A DNA stretch of 64,000 nt from Pelagihabitans pacificus (GTDB taxonomy: Bacteria > Bacteroidota > Bacteroidia > Flavobacteriales > Flavobacteriaceae). This document shows, piece after piece, positions 1-8,599 of this stretch. Numbering within the stretch: position 1 is the stretch's first letter; each line of letters starts with the position of its first letter. The notes under the pieces are model-generated. The model did no database searches, was not told the origin of the DNA, and was given only the letters and a program-made list of their open reading frames with translations. The stretch covers positions 1-64,000 of the forward strand of contig NZ_VIKU02000008.1 in the NCBI RefSeq assembly GCF_009371985.2, read 5' to 3'. The translations under genes were made by a program, and so were the position numbers.

Positions 1-237
1 AACGGGGAAATGCTGCAGAACAGCAATACCTCCGATTTTGTTTTTGACATCCCTACTTCCATCAGTTATATCAGCCGGTTCATGACCTTGCTTCCTGGGG
101 ATATTATTTCTACGGGAACGCCCTTTGGGGTCGGGTTGGGGTTTGATCCCCCCAGATACTTAAAGCCGGGCGATGTGGTCGAGCTCGGGATCGATGGTCT
201 GGGAACTTCAAGACAAGTGGCAAGAGCCTACTCCTGA
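1..237 (+). CDS. Fumarylacetoacetate hydrolase family protein, C-terminal part
   Basis: The gene enters from before the window; only the last 78 codons are seen, open from base 1 and ending in TGA at 235-237. The residues match the C-terminal half of the FAH catalytic fold: a stretch like TPxSISYISRFMTLLPGD, then IISTGTPFGVG, then a loop ending in KPGDVVELGIDGLG. Family members hydrolyse or decarboxylate acyl-pyruvates and related 2-keto acids with a bound metal; the metal ligands lie upstream of this fragment. The STGTPFGVG and KPGD motifs are typical of the ureidoglycolate lyase / 2,4-diketo-3-deoxy sugar acid hydrolase subgroup, but the substrate cannot be told from this part. Confidence 0.78.
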   Translation, partial: NGEMLQNSNTSDFVFDIPTSISYISRFMTLLPGDIISTGTPFGVGLGFDPPRYLKPGDVVELGIDGLGTSRQVARAYS

Positions 238-379
238 AGAATGGTAAAAGATGTTTTTAAACCGGATGTTGTGGTGGTCTCCTATAATTTTACGCTGGCT
301 AGAGCGCACTACTTATATGGAATGTTTGGAAAAGCGATAGGGTTCATATAATGCAATGAAGCCTGGATTTTTCAACTGG

Positions 380-850
380 TTACCGGTATATCGACTTACC
401 AAAGTTAACGAGCTCGCCATTTTGTTCAATAAAGTCTTCCACCGCTATTTTTCCTCCGGCTACTACGGTATAAACGGTTTTTCCTATTTCAGTATCGGGA
501 GTTCCCCAGTGGACCACCAATTGATTTTCGGCCAAAACCCCTTTTAAAGGAAAGGAAATTCCCCTGGAATCGAACCATGTTCCATGAAATGAAAGACTAT
601 CCGTAACCCTATAAAAACCAATGGCTTTGAACACAATTTTTCCATTTGTGGTTTCTCTTTGGTTTTCAAATTTTAGTCGGTAAAACCGGCCATCGAGCAC
701 TTTATCCCATTGCATTTTGAATTTGGCATCCGCACCCATCAAGGTGCCTTCCCCTTCCCAGGATTTTTTGGTAGCGGTATCAAAAAATGTTTGTGAAACC
801 CCTTGGCTTATCGTAAAAACTACGAACGCAAAAAACAGTATTCTTTTCAT
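380..850 (-). CDS. Secreted hypothetical protein (~156 aa)
   Basis: An N-terminal signal peptide (MKRILFFAFVVFTISQGVSQ) is clear. The ATG at 850 was chosen because it places the signal peptide at the very start; an ATG at 874 would add eight polar residues. The mature part has alternating hydrophobic and charged strands (WEGEGTLMGADAKFKMQWDK, GRFYRLKFENQ, FYRVTDSLSFHGTWFDSRG) that look like a small beta-barrel of the type seen in lipocalin-like or DUF1579-like secreted proteins. It is periplasmic or surface located if the signal works. No catalytic motif is visible and I do not recognise a named family with certainty. It runs opposite to the FAH gene and stands alone. Confidence 0.65.
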   Translation of the reverse strand: MKRILFFAFVVFTISQGVSQTFFDTATKKSWEGEGTLMGADAKFKMQWDKVLDGRFYRLKFENQRETTNGKIVFKAIGFYRVTDSLSFHGTWFDSRGISFPLKGVLAENQLVVHWGTPDTEIGKTVYTVVAGGKIAVEDFIEQNGELVNFGKSIYR

Positions 851-969
851 CTGGTTGTTTTTATTGTTTTGCATTGGTCAGATATAATTGGCCAATAATC
901 ATCTTGGCGGGTATCAAGATTCGCTATGGCTCCTTTCATAATCTGAAGTATTATATATCGATGCTTTTA

Positions 970-1398
970 TCAATTATCTACATAGCCTTGGTCCCAAGTT
1001 TTTCCCTGGTCGTGGTTTCTCAAATCGATACCGAAATCGGCAACCGCCTTTAAATTCAACAACACGGATACCCAGCCGGCTTTCATCTGCTCATATTCAT
1101 CATTCGAAACCCTACTGTTGGTGAGTGTTAAGTCGGTACCACCGATGGCATTTTTTTCCAATTCAAATGCCACCGATGAATGGAAGTAATCGATTTTAAA
1201 AACCTTGTCGGTTGCCCTTTCGTAGACTTTTCCGATATACTTCATGCCATTAGGAAACTCAAAAAGAATCCCGGTATCGGTTTCCGAGGACTTTTCACAC
1301 CAGAACCGCTCCCTACCTTCCGCGGTATTCAAAAGCGTAAAAACATGCTTCGGGGGAGATTTCAGATGTAGCCTCCAAATGATGTGTTTCGTTGCCAT
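970..1398 (-). CDS. SRPBCC (AHSA1/START-like) domain protein
   Basis: A 142-residue cytoplasmic protein. The N-terminus (IIWRLHLKSPPKHVFTLLNT, then AEGRERFWCEKS) is the first strand and helix of the SRPBCC helix-grip fold, and the C-terminal part (YEQMKAGWVSVLLNLKAVADFG) is its long helix, as in the activator-of-Hsp90-ATPase (AHSA1) group. These proteins have a hydrophobic pocket for small ligands; the ligand here is unknown. Length is normal for the family. It has its own ATG and no close partner: the neighbour at 850 lies 120 bp downstream in the same direction. Confidence 0.75.
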   Translation of the reverse strand: MATKHIIWRLHLKSPPKHVFTLLNTAEGRERFWCEKSSETDTGILFEFPNGMKYIGKVYERATDKVFKIDYFHSSVAFELEKNAIGGTDLTLTNSRVSNDEYEQMKAGWVSVLLNLKAVADFGIDLRNHDQGKTWDQGYVDN

Positions 1399-1721
1399 TA
1401 TCCGTTAAGATACAAAGTTTGTATATTGGTGGGGTAAAGTCCAAGATAATCCTAATTCGGTTAGGACGATTGTAAAAAGACGAAATTCCAATTCACGGAT
1501 AAATGGATATTCGGGATAGTTTATATCGGCAAGGTGTTCAACGAACGAAACCAACTTCCATTTCATTGGTCACAATGGTGAATTAAAACGATGCCCTTTC
1601 GTGCAAGACGCTCCTCCGAATCGCGGGGCTGTAACTTTTGGCAAGTAGCAAGTGCCACCGCTATTTTGCACAAATTTCAAAAAAGAACGTTCTATGTAAT
1701 TTATGTGCGTAGTGGTTTGGT
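1399..1721. other. Intergenic region, 323 bp, no feature seen
   Basis: It lies between the SRPBCC gene and the end of the AraC gene. No long open frame, tRNA or strong terminator was seen. It is slightly AT-rich and may hold the promoter of the SRPBCC gene near its low-coordinate end. Confidence 0.4.
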
Positions 1722-2570
1722 TTAGGGCCTACGATGTTTTAGGAATAAACAGGAGTTTAGGTAAGCACCTTTGCGATTTTCATGGGTGATATATTCGTAG
1801 AACGCTGTAGGTAACATACCTGTTTGAGTCCTTAATTCATGAATGAAGTGTGATTGGTCGTAGTACCCGTCGGGTATGATGGCAGCTACATCCTGGCCGT
1901 TCAGAAGGTTGAACGTATGGTGCTGCATTTTAATAATTCTGCTGTATTTTTTTGCGGAGAGGCCGTAATACTGTTGAAAAAGTTGCTGGAGTCTTCTTTG
2001 GGATACATTTAAATGCGAGGACAACGCATCTATTCGTATATCACCTCCCGTCCGCAATAAGATATCCAGGGAATGCACTATCCTTTTGTCAACTATCGGT
2101 ACGTCCAGTCGTTTCAAAAGAACATCGGCTACGTTGCCCAGTACCTCCGAAGAACCTAGGTCCGAGCAAATGAAGCTTTCCAATTCTTCGGCAAACGACG
2201 GGATAATATCTGCCAAACGAACAATCTGCCCGGTAAACTCCGAGGCGGGCATGGAGAAGAAATAAGGCAATGAAAAAGGCTGTAATTGAATGGTCAGTGC
2301 CCTCTTGATGAACGCCATGTCGAGGTCATAGAATGAAGCGCGTGGCCCGGCGAGATAACTTTTATAGGTAGTCGTTATGTCCTTATCGGCTATACGGAAA
2401 GGGTTGCCATCAATAACGTTGATAAATGCATATCCCACAGGAAAGGATTTTATTGAAATATCCAAAGCGCCTCCCTCTTCCACAATCCACATATGCTTGA
2501 TGAATGGTCGAAGTCTATGGGTTATCTCCGCAGTTACTATTTGCATCAGGATAGAATTTTGTCCGTTCAC
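1722..2570 (-). CDS. AraC-family transcriptional regulator
   Basis: A 282-residue regulator. The C-terminal third holds the two helix-turn-helix units of the AraC DNA-binding domain: the first around DIRIDALSSHLNVSQRRLQQLF (residues ~175-200), the second ending in YYDQSHFIHELRTQTGMLPTAFYEYI, which matches the conserved FxDQSHFxRxFKxxxGxTPxxY pattern. The N-terminal ~150 residues (HRLRPFIKHMWIVEE, FPVGYAFINVIDGNPF) resemble the DUF6597 sensing domain often found in such regulators. It is transcribed away from the VOC protein gene at 2704 with 133 bp between them, so it plausibly controls that gene and itself. The inducer is unknown. Confidence 0.88.
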   Translation of the reverse strand: MNGQNSILMQIVTAEITHRLRPFIKHMWIVEEGGALDISIKSFPVGYAFINVIDGNPFRIADKDITTTYKSYLAGPRASFYDLDMAFIKRALTIQLQPFSLPYFFSMPASEFTGQIVRLADIIPSFAEELESFICSDLGSSEVLGNVADVLLKRLDVPIVDKRIVHSLDILLRTGGDIRIDALSSHLNVSQRRLQQLFQQYYGLSAKKYSRIIKMQHHTFNLLNGQDVAAIIPDGYYDQSHFIHELRTQTGMLPTAFYEYITHENRKGAYLNSCLFLKHRRP

Positions 2571-2703
2571 CCGTATATCCTTCCAACATCATATGATTTG
2601 AAGGAAATGGATGGGAATGGGATGTGCATAAAATGAAACTTTTCGTTTTTTTACAAGATATAACATTCTACTTTTCCAATATTGGGGACTAAAATCAACG
2701 GCA

Positions 2704-3075
2704 ATGATAAATGCGATACAAAATTTTCAAATACCTGTAACTGACTTCGAGAGAGCCCATAAATTTTATAGTAACATTTTGGGATATGAGTTACAAATCA
2801 TGGAAACCCCAGATTACAAACTGGGCATATTTCAGTTTGATTTCAATAAGGGTGTCGGGGGATCGATCATCAAAAGCGAAGGTATGGTCCCGTCCGACAA
2901 AGGCACCATGGTTTATTTACATACAGGCGAGGACTTACAACCGGTTGCCGATAGAGTAAGGGATGCAGGCGGTCAAATCAGCATAAACAAATCGGCCTTA
3001 GGGCCAAACATGGGTTATTTCGCCATTATCGAGGACACCGAAGGGAACAAAGTTGGCTTATATTCAACGAATTAG
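2704..3075 (+). CDS. VOC family protein (glyoxalase/bleomycin-resistance fold)
   Basis: A 123-residue protein with the VOC fold: the first beta-alpha-beta-beta-beta module (AIQNFQIPVTDFERAHKFYSNILGYEL) and the second (MVYLHTGEDLQPVADRVRDAGG) ending in IIEDTEGNKVGLYS. It resembles the small YdcK/Rv0577-like lactoylglutathione-lyase-related proteins. Candidate metal positions are the C-terminal Glu of the EDTEGN motif and an N-terminal position, where a Gln replaces the usual His (NFQIPV), so catalysis is not certain. It is divergent from the AraC regulator at 2570, which suggests local control. Confidence 0.85.
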   Translation: MINAIQNFQIPVTDFERAHKFYSNILGYELQIMETPDYKLGIFQFDFNKGVGGSIIKSEGMVPSDKGTMVYLHTGEDLQPVADRVRDAGGQISINKSALGPNMGYFAIIEDTEGNKVGLYSTN

Positions 3076-3307
3076 TAATGGTTGGGGGTTTTACTGTTGT
3101 GTAACTTCAGAGAATGGGAATCGGGCAATCTTTGTCAAGCTAGGATGTGTGTCTTTTATGAGGCGGCACAAAGCCCTTTTCTCAAATATACCTTCTGATA
3201 CTATAGACATTCGGAGCGGGATAAAAACGCGTTGAAGAAGGAAAACGTGTTGTAAAGGATTGTCAATAAATAGCAGGGTGGTTTCTTCAGAAAAGTAATC
3301 GCGGCAG

Positions 3308-3795
3308 GAGTACCTCACTGCGTTCGGTTTTCCTTTGCGGTCCCGGGTCGGCGTACCGCCCATGGAGCAGGAGTACCTCACTGCGTTCGGTTTTCCTTTG
3401 CGTTCCCAGGTCGGCGTACCGCCCATTGAGGAGGAGTACCTCACTGCGTTCGGTTTTCCTCTGCGGTCAAGGGTCGGCGTACCGCCCATGGAGGAGGAGT
3501 ACCTCACTGCGTTCGGTTTTCCTTTGCGGTCCCATGTGAAAATGGGAAAGTCCATCTGCTACGCAGCTGTTTTTGTCTTGTTCCAAGAACGGGAAAGCTT
3601 TGGGCTTTCCCACTTTCCACAAAACAAAAAATCCATTACTGTCATGATGGACCTGCTGTAGCGGCCGGTCATACCGCCCATGGAGGAGGAGTACCTCACT
3701 ACGTTCGGTTTTCCTTTGCGGTCCCGAGTCGGCGTACCGCCCATGAAAGGGGAGTACCTCACTGCGTTCGGTTTTCCTTTGCGGTCCCATTTGAA
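3308..3795. repeat. 63 bp tandem repeat, six copies
   Basis: A unit beginning GAGTACCTCACTGCGTTCGG starts at 3308, 3371, 3434 and 3497 (exact 63 bp spacing) and again at 3689 and 3752. Each unit ends in a GGCGTACCGCCCATGGAGGA-like stretch. The period is a multiple of three and the unit lacks stop codons in several frames, so long apparent reading frames on both strands are by-products of the repeat, not genes. The array lies on the downstream side of the minus-strand tRNA-Arg at 3922-3995. Confidence 0.92.
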
Positions 3796-3906
3796 AATGG
3801 GAAAGTCCATCTGCTACGCAGCTGTTTTTGTTTTGTTCCAAGAACGGGAAAGCCTTGGGCTTTCCCACTTTCCACAAAACAAAAAATCCATTACTATCGT
3901 AATGGA
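3434..3906. repeat. 255 bp block duplicated in tandem next to tRNA-Arg
   Basis: The 63 bp units are nested in a larger block. CCCAT followed by TTGAAAATGGGAAAGTCCAT occurs at 3531 and 3786 and the similarity runs on for about 120 bp; the unit starts at 3434/3689 and 3497/3752 share the same 255 bp offset. Each block holds a perfect 9 bp hairpin (GGGAAAGCC/GGCTTTCCC in the second copy) and a terminator-like hairpin near its high-coordinate end. In the first copy the terminator stem is partly degraded. Confidence 0.9.
3881..3906 (-). terminator. Rho-independent terminator of tRNA-Arg
   Basis: Reading the minus strand, TCCATTAC-GATA-GTAATGGA forms a perfect 8 bp stem (bases 3887-3894 with 3899-3906) followed at once by a run of six T. 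It lies 16 bases after the tRNA 3' end. A decayed copy lies at about 3626-3651, 255 bp away. Confidence 0.85.
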
Positions 3907-3921
3907 CTTTCCCGCTTTAAG

Positions 3922-3995
3922 TGATCGCAGCAGGATTCGAACCTGCGACCGTCTGCTTAGAAGGCAGATGCTCTATCCAGCTGAGCTATGCGACC
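3922..3995 (-). tRNA. tRNA-Arg (anticodon TCT)
   Basis: The minus strand folds as a full cloverleaf of 74 nt including the discriminator A: acceptor GGTCGCA with TGCGATC, D-stem GCTC/GAGC, anticodon stem TCTGC/GCAGA enclosing CTTCTAA, and T-arm GCAGG-TTCGAAT-CCTGC. The anticodon TCT reads AGA codons. CCA is not encoded. A terminator follows at 3881-3906. Confidence 0.96.
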
Positions 3996-4643
3996 TTATA
4001 TGACCATAATCCAATATTTCAATTGATCGCGGCAGCCCTGCGACCGTATGTCGTGTTCCTAGGCTGCCTGTCCGTCGGTATCCCGCACATGCGGGAGGAG
4101 GCCGAAGCTCCGCGCTTTTTCACTTGAATTCAAGTGTCTTCAAATGAGCGGCGAAGTTAGTAAAAATTATAGATTTTTGGATAAAAAAATGAAATCGAAA
4201 GACTAGGTAGACGATTTGAAAAGAAGCTTTGGTCTTTTATCGAATAATTATTCCGTCAACATAAGGTTCCCTCTTTTGAATCTAATACAACAGCCGGTGA
4301 AGGAATGATGGGAGCAGTTTGTTTGTGAACCTCCAAGTGTCAATAAAAGGCCAATGATGAGTGCCGGGAAATGGTAATTTCGGAATTTCCAGGGGTGTTT
4401 TTAAAGGGTTGGTGCATTTCATCGAATTTTCTTTAAATTATTGTAAAAACCCTTACCTAGGTTTGTGGGCTTACATCTTAATTTCTAAATTTGATAAAGA
4501 CCAAACTTTCCTTGTATCCCCCGTCTCCTGTACGGTATTTTATTAGTATGAGTTTCAAGAATTAATCCGAATCGGTGTTCGATTCGTACGTATTCTCAGT
4601 AATCAATTAATTTCTTGGTTTATCTGAGAGCTATGACCAGCCA
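3996..4643. other. Non-coding region between tRNA-Arg and the polysaccharide locus
   Basis: Apart from the tRNA scar at 4024-4047 it holds two inverted repeats: CCCGCA-CA-TGCGGG at 4082-4095 and a perfect 16 bp palindrome CACTTGAATTCAAGTG at 4121-4136. The rest (4140-4643) is AT-rich. A 61-codon frame at 4361-4546 has no recognisable protein character and is not called. The promoter of the WcaJ-like gene must lie near 4550-4640, but no clear TAnnTTTG box was found. Confidence 0.5.
4024..4047 (-). pseudogene. tRNA-Arg 3'-end remnant
   Basis: TGATCGCGGCAG followed directly by CCCTGCGACCGT on the plus strand equals the 3' acceptor end of the nearby tRNA-Arg (one mismatch) joined to its variable/T-stem part, with the T-loop (about eight bases) deleted. 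A similar scar, AAGTAATCGCGGCAGGA, lies at 3293-3309 on the far side of the repeats (15 of 17 bases match 3919-3935). Both scars share the same G where the intact gene has A, which suggests they derive from another tRNA-Arg copy. Confidence 0.6.
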
Positions 4644-5999
4644 ATGAAACGATTTAGAAATTCCGACTTGATCATTCCCATCTCCATTCTAGTTCATTTG
4701 GGAATCATCAACGGCGTGTTGTATTTGTTGACCCCGGAAACCTACCTGAACGGCTCCCGCATCCTATTTTACAACCTTTCGTGGTTGTTGACTACGTATT
4801 TTACGAATTATTACCCCACCGCTCGAAAGGAAAAATTCATCACGAACATACATAAGGTATTTCAAATTTATCTCATCTTTGGCCTATCTTATTTTGCCGT
4901 TTTTGGAATTTCTGGAAGACTGTACGAGTCTTTGGAATATCAGTTTTTTGTATTGCTACTGATTTTCTTATGCCTTTTTTGGTACCGGGTACTCTTCTTT
5001 TGGATTCGTGGCAAGTATCGCAAAAGAGGGGGCAACTTTGTAAACGTTGTAGTCGTTGGGAGAGACCCCAGCTTAAAAAAAATTCGAAAGGTCTTCGATG
5101 AACCCGGACTTGGCTACCGGTACAAGGGGTATTTTGATGATCGCCCCTCCAAGAGCCCTACCTATTTGGGTCCCGTAATCGATTGCTTTAAATATATCTT
5201 GGAAAATAACGTGAACGAAATCTATTGCGTCGCCTCAAAGTTCAACTCGCCAGAGTTGAAAAATTTAATCAATTTTGCCGATAACAATCTATTGCGGTTT
5301 AAGGTGATTCTTGACAACAAGGATATTTTTTCCAGGGCCATGTCCATTGAGTCCTATGAGAAAATCCCGGTGCTTAATTTACGTAAAGTACCCTTGGATA
5401 CCGAGTATGCCAGAATCATTAAACGCACTTTTGATATTGTCTTTTCCTCTTTGGTCATCGTTTTTGTGCTGTCGTGGCTCACGCCCATTTTGTTTGCACT
5501 CATCAAATTGGAATCGCCGGGAAAGCTATATTTTAAACAAAAAAGGCATGGGTTAAAGCGAAAAACCTTTTGGTGCTACAAGTTTCGTTCGATGACTACC
5601 AATACCGATGCGAATAATAAAATGGCCACAAAAAACGATGCCCGAGTTACAAAGATTGGTAAGTTTCTGCGAAAGACGAGTATCGACGAATTGCCCCAGT
5701 TCTTTAATGTGTTTATGGGCGATATGAGCGTGATTGGCCCCAGACCCCATATGGAGTTACACACTTGGAATTACGAAACCTCCGTGGACAAATATTTGGT
5801 CAGGCATTTTGTAAAACCGGGAATCACGGGATTGGCCCAAATTAAGGGGTATCGGGGGGAAATTGTCAAACCGGCCGACATCCTCAACCGAACCAGATTG
5901 GATATTTTTTATGTGGAAAAATGGAATTTGGCGTTGGATTTCTATATTTTATTCCTAACCGTATTCAATGTGGTGAGAGGCGAAGCCAAAGCCTATTAA
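4644..5999 (+). CDS. Undecaprenyl-phosphate sugar-phosphate transferase (WcaJ-like)
   Basis: A 451-residue polyprenyl glycosylphosphotransferase that starts repeat-unit synthesis by moving a sugar-1-phosphate from UDP-sugar to undecaprenyl phosphate in the inner membrane. The N-terminal ~130 residues carry four hydrophobic segments, followed by a soluble CoA-binding-like region (VNVVVVGRDPSLKK) and a final membrane anchor before the catalytic domain. The catalytic domain shows KRTFDIVFSSL, YFKQKRHGLKRKTFWCYKFRSM, GDMSVIGPRPHM and the KPGITGLAQIKGYRG motif, all hallmarks of the bacterial sugar transferase family (WcaJ/WbaP). Length is typical. It is the first gene of the polysaccharide locus and points toward the convergent Wzc gene 9 bp away. 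The sugar is most often glucose in full-length WcaJ types, but this is not proven here. Confidence 0.92.
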   Translation: MKRFRNSDLIIPISILVHLGIINGVLYLLTPETYLNGSRILFYNLSWLLTTYFTNYYPTARKEKFITNIHKVFQIYLIFGLSYFAVFGISGRLYESLEYQFFVLLLIFLCLFWYRVLFFWIRGKYRKRGGNFVNVVVVGRDPSLKKIRKVFDEPGLGYRYKGYFDDRPSKSPTYLGPVIDCFKYILENNVNEIYCVASKFNSPELKNLINFADNNLLRFKVILDNKDIFSRAMSIESYEKIPVLNLRKVPLDTEYARIIKRTFDIVFSSLVIVFVLSWLTPILFALIKLESPGKLYFKQKRHGLKRKTFWCYKFRSMTTNTDANNKMATKNDARVTKIGKFLRKTSIDELPQFFNVFMGDMSVIGPRPHMELHTWNYETSVDKYLVRHFVKPGITGLAQIKGYRGEIVKPADILNRTRLDIFYVEKWNLALDFYILFLTVFNVVRGEAKAY

Positions 6000-6008
6000 A
6001 AGCGATTT

Positions 6009-8480
6009 TCAATATAGATCGGTCCCACTATCTGCCTTATCGACGCTCGATGTTGTAAATAGTGACATCAAATAGTTCAGTTTGTCCTTTAATGAAATGC
6101 GTAACAGTTTTATAGCATTCGGGCGCTCTTGCCCATAGGTGTACCCATACTTGTTACCATAGCCTAATTCGGATAACTTTACGTCGTTTAGGATGAAGAG
6201 GGCATTGGTCAGTTTCTTGTCTGCCTGCGCGTCGGCGACAAAATCCAACATCTTCTTCTTGGTATAGCCCGCTCTCACTACGTAGAGTAGTAAATCTGAA
6301 TGATTGTTGATAATAAATGTATCCGCTACTAACATCGAAGGAGCCGTATCGACGATGATGTAATCGAATTTCCCTCTTATCTCATTAAATAGTTCACCAA
6401 CCTTCTTTTTACGCAACAGCTCGGAAGGATTTGTAGGTATCGGACCTGAAAGCAAGAGTTTAAGATTAGGATGAAGTTTTGAATCGGTAATCAGCGATTC
6501 TAAATGTTCCTGATTGTTTTTTAAATAGTTGCTCACCCCAGGCAGCGACTTACCATCGATTGCATACTGATTCAATTGGGGATTTCTTAGGTCAAAACCG
6601 ACCACCAATACACGTTCACCGCCCCTTGCCATTGTCATCGCCAAATTGATAGTGGTAAAAGTCTTCCCTTCCCCTTTAATAGTAGAGGTTACGAAGAAGC
6701 AAGCTCCTTTTCCGGTGTCGCCCGACTTATATAATTCGTGTTGAATGTTGTTGTTCAGGATTCGAAAGGCCTCCGACATACTGGAGCGATTATTGGGCTG
6801 AAAAACCTGATCATCGCTAGTGAGGTGTGGTAATTCCCCAACCAGTGGAATAGTGGGCACGACCTTACGGATATCGTTCCGATTTCTCACCTTATTATTT
6901 AATAAGGTTTTGCTATTGATGTAGAGAACGGGCAACGCCAAACCAAAAAGGAGGCTAGCGAAAAGGATGATGTTGGAGTTGGGGGAAATTTTATAAGGTA
7001 AGGTATAGGCCTGATCCACTATTTTGGCCTTTGGACCAGTAGCGGCAAGCGCCAATGAATTTTCCTCCCTTTTCTGCAACAAAAACAAATAGAGCGCTTC
7101 CTTGATGTTTTGTTGGCGTTCTATTTCCCGAAACTGCCTTTCTTGCGCCGGCACTTCCGAGATTTGGGAGCCTAGAAGACCTGCCTGTTTTTGTAAACTA
7201 TTTCGCGAAATTCTTAAGTTGGTCCGGATTCGTTCAAAACTAGTGCGTAGGTTGCTTCTTAACTGGTTGATTTGGCTCTCTAAATTGACTACACGCGGAT
7301 TGTTCTCTGTAGAGCCTACAAGGAGTCGATTTCGTTCAATGATCAACTGGTTGTATTCATTGATCAGTTGTTGTACTCCTGGATCGGTGATACCGATGTT
7401 CGAGGGCAATAATTCGGATTTACCGGAACCGAGAAATCGAATCATCGAAGTGACCAATTCCAATTGTGTGTTGACCTCCTGTTGTTTTATGTTATACTCA
7501 CTGGCATTTTGCATGATCAATTCCGACCCCAACTGCAAATCCGCCAGACTATTTGTTTCCTTAAAACGTTCCTTACCGGACTCGACGGAATCCAACTCCT
7601 TGTTTATAATGCTCAGCCGTTCATCAATGAAAAAGGCGGTATTCTCCGCGATCAGATTCTTATCTTCGATGGCCTCCCGATTGTATTCAAAAACCACTTG
7701 ATTTAAGACATCCCTGGCCTTTTGCGGTAGGGGATCTTCCATGCTCAGCATGATAAGGGTAGCATTCTCGTCGATGAGTTCTACTATTAATTGGGATTGA
7801 TACTGGCTTGCGATACTTTCGATTGATTTAAATTGAATAGTGACCGGAGGGGGTGCCAGTTCTTCTTTTGAAGATTGATAATTTTCATTTTTTCGAACCG
7901 TAAATGTGGCGAACTCAAGAGTAACCGGGGTATTCAGTTCCGTTTGAAGGATGCTTTCATCTCCCAGGTTTTTAATTTGCACCTGTTGTGTACCTATGAT
8001 AGTAAGTTCAAAAAAATTTTTTTCATCCCTGATTGCCTCTCTCAGTTTTTTTTCATCGAGCTGCTGTAGCTGCAACAGAAACGGACTTTGTTTGTATAAT
8101 TCACGGGTTCGGAAACCTTCCATGTCATAGTAAACCACGTTCAAATCCAAAGCCCTGACGACGTTGGTCATCATTCGTTTCGACCGCAATATCCCGAGTT
8201 CATTCTCAATACTGTTGGTGCCTATCCCACCCAAAAAGCCCAAACTTGTAAAGTTATCCGTGTCTTTAGAAGAACCATTGCTTTTCTCGTCCTTGATAAT
8301 GACACTAGCGACCGAGAAATAGGTCGGGGTAGCAAAACTTAAGTATATCAATGAACAAATAAGTATGAAAAGTGTTGATAAAACAAATAAGGGCCAATAG
8401 CGTAGGTACCGATCCAGTAATTCCCGAAACTCCGGTTCTTTTTGCTTTGTGGTGCTGTAGATGTCCTTTTTCCTTGCCAT
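6009..8480 (-). CDS. Wzc-type polysaccharide co-polymerase and tyrosine autokinase
   Basis: An 823-residue inner-membrane protein that controls polysaccharide chain length and export by cycles of tyrosine phosphorylation. Two membrane segments (residues ~31-50 and ~503-521) flank a long periplasmic Wzz/GNVR region with coiled coils (~280-470). The cytoplasmic BY-kinase has Walker A GEGKT (603-607, Lys606), Walker A' VLVVGFDLRNP (Asp630) and Walker B YIIVDTAP (707-714). The tail has only a few tyrosines (around 774-782 and the last residue, 823). It is the last gene of the minus-strand run that begins with the MurA-like gene at 16032. The outer-membrane partner Wza, normally next door, is absent from the window. 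Confidence 0.94.
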   Translation of the reverse strand: MARKKDIYSTTKQKEPEFRELLDRYLRYWPLFVLSTLFILICSLIYLSFATPTYFSVASVIIKDEKSNGSSKDTDNFTSLGFLGGIGTNSIENELGILRSKRMMTNVVRALDLNVVYYDMEGFRTRELYKQSPFLLQLQQLDEKKLREAIRDEKNFFELTIIGTQQVQIKNLGDESILQTELNTPVTLEFATFTVRKNENYQSSKEELAPPPVTIQFKSIESIASQYQSQLIVELIDENATLIMLSMEDPLPQKARDVLNQVVFEYNREAIEDKNLIAENTAFFIDERLSIINKELDSVESGKERFKETNSLADLQLGSELIMQNASEYNIKQQEVNTQLELVTSMIRFLGSGKSELLPSNIGITDPGVQQLINEYNQLIIERNRLLVGSTENNPRVVNLESQINQLRSNLRTSFERIRTNLRISRNSLQKQAGLLGSQISEVPAQERQFREIERQQNIKEALYLFLLQKREENSLALAATGPKAKIVDQAYTLPYKISPNSNIILFASLLFGLALPVLYINSKTLLNNKVRNRNDIRKVVPTIPLVGELPHLTSDDQVFQPNNRSSMSEAFRILNNNIQHELYKSGDTGKGACFFVTSTIKGEGKTFTTINLAMTMARGGERVLVVGFDLRNPQLNQYAIDGKSLPGVSNYLKNNQEHLESLITDSKLHPNLKLLLSGPIPTNPSELLRKKKVGELFNEIRGKFDYIIVDTAPSMLVADTFIINNHSDLLLYVVRAGYTKKKMLDFVADAQADKKLTNALFILNDVKLSELGYGNKYGYTYGQERPNAIKLLRISLKDKLNYLMSLFTTSSVDKADSGTDLY

Positions 8481-8599
8481 AAAAAAGTAAGTGCTTTTTG
8501 ATTAAAACGATGCCAGTTCCATCCTATTGTCGATAATCATTGAAGGTTGTTCGGTCACTCTGTCTTAGTGTTAACAGGTTTTGGTATATGCCCAGGGTA

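Noticed and set aside
241-351. A 36-codon frame just after the FAH gene (MVKDVFKPDVVVVSYNF)
   Set aside because: Too short, no recognisable family; could be a decayed gene start, but nothing supports it.
3091-4003. Several long overlapping frames on both strands with GKPNAVRYS/GTPT-like repeats
   Set aside because: They arise from the 63 bp repeat, have no start context and overlap a tRNA gene and a terminator.
3293-4047. CRISPR-like array at the tRNA-Arg repeats
   Set aside because: Units are contiguous 63 bp tandem copies with no unique spacers, and no cas genes are near.
4361-4546. A 61-codon plus-strand frame before the WcaJ-like gene
   Set aside because: No protein-like composition, no promoter or start signal.
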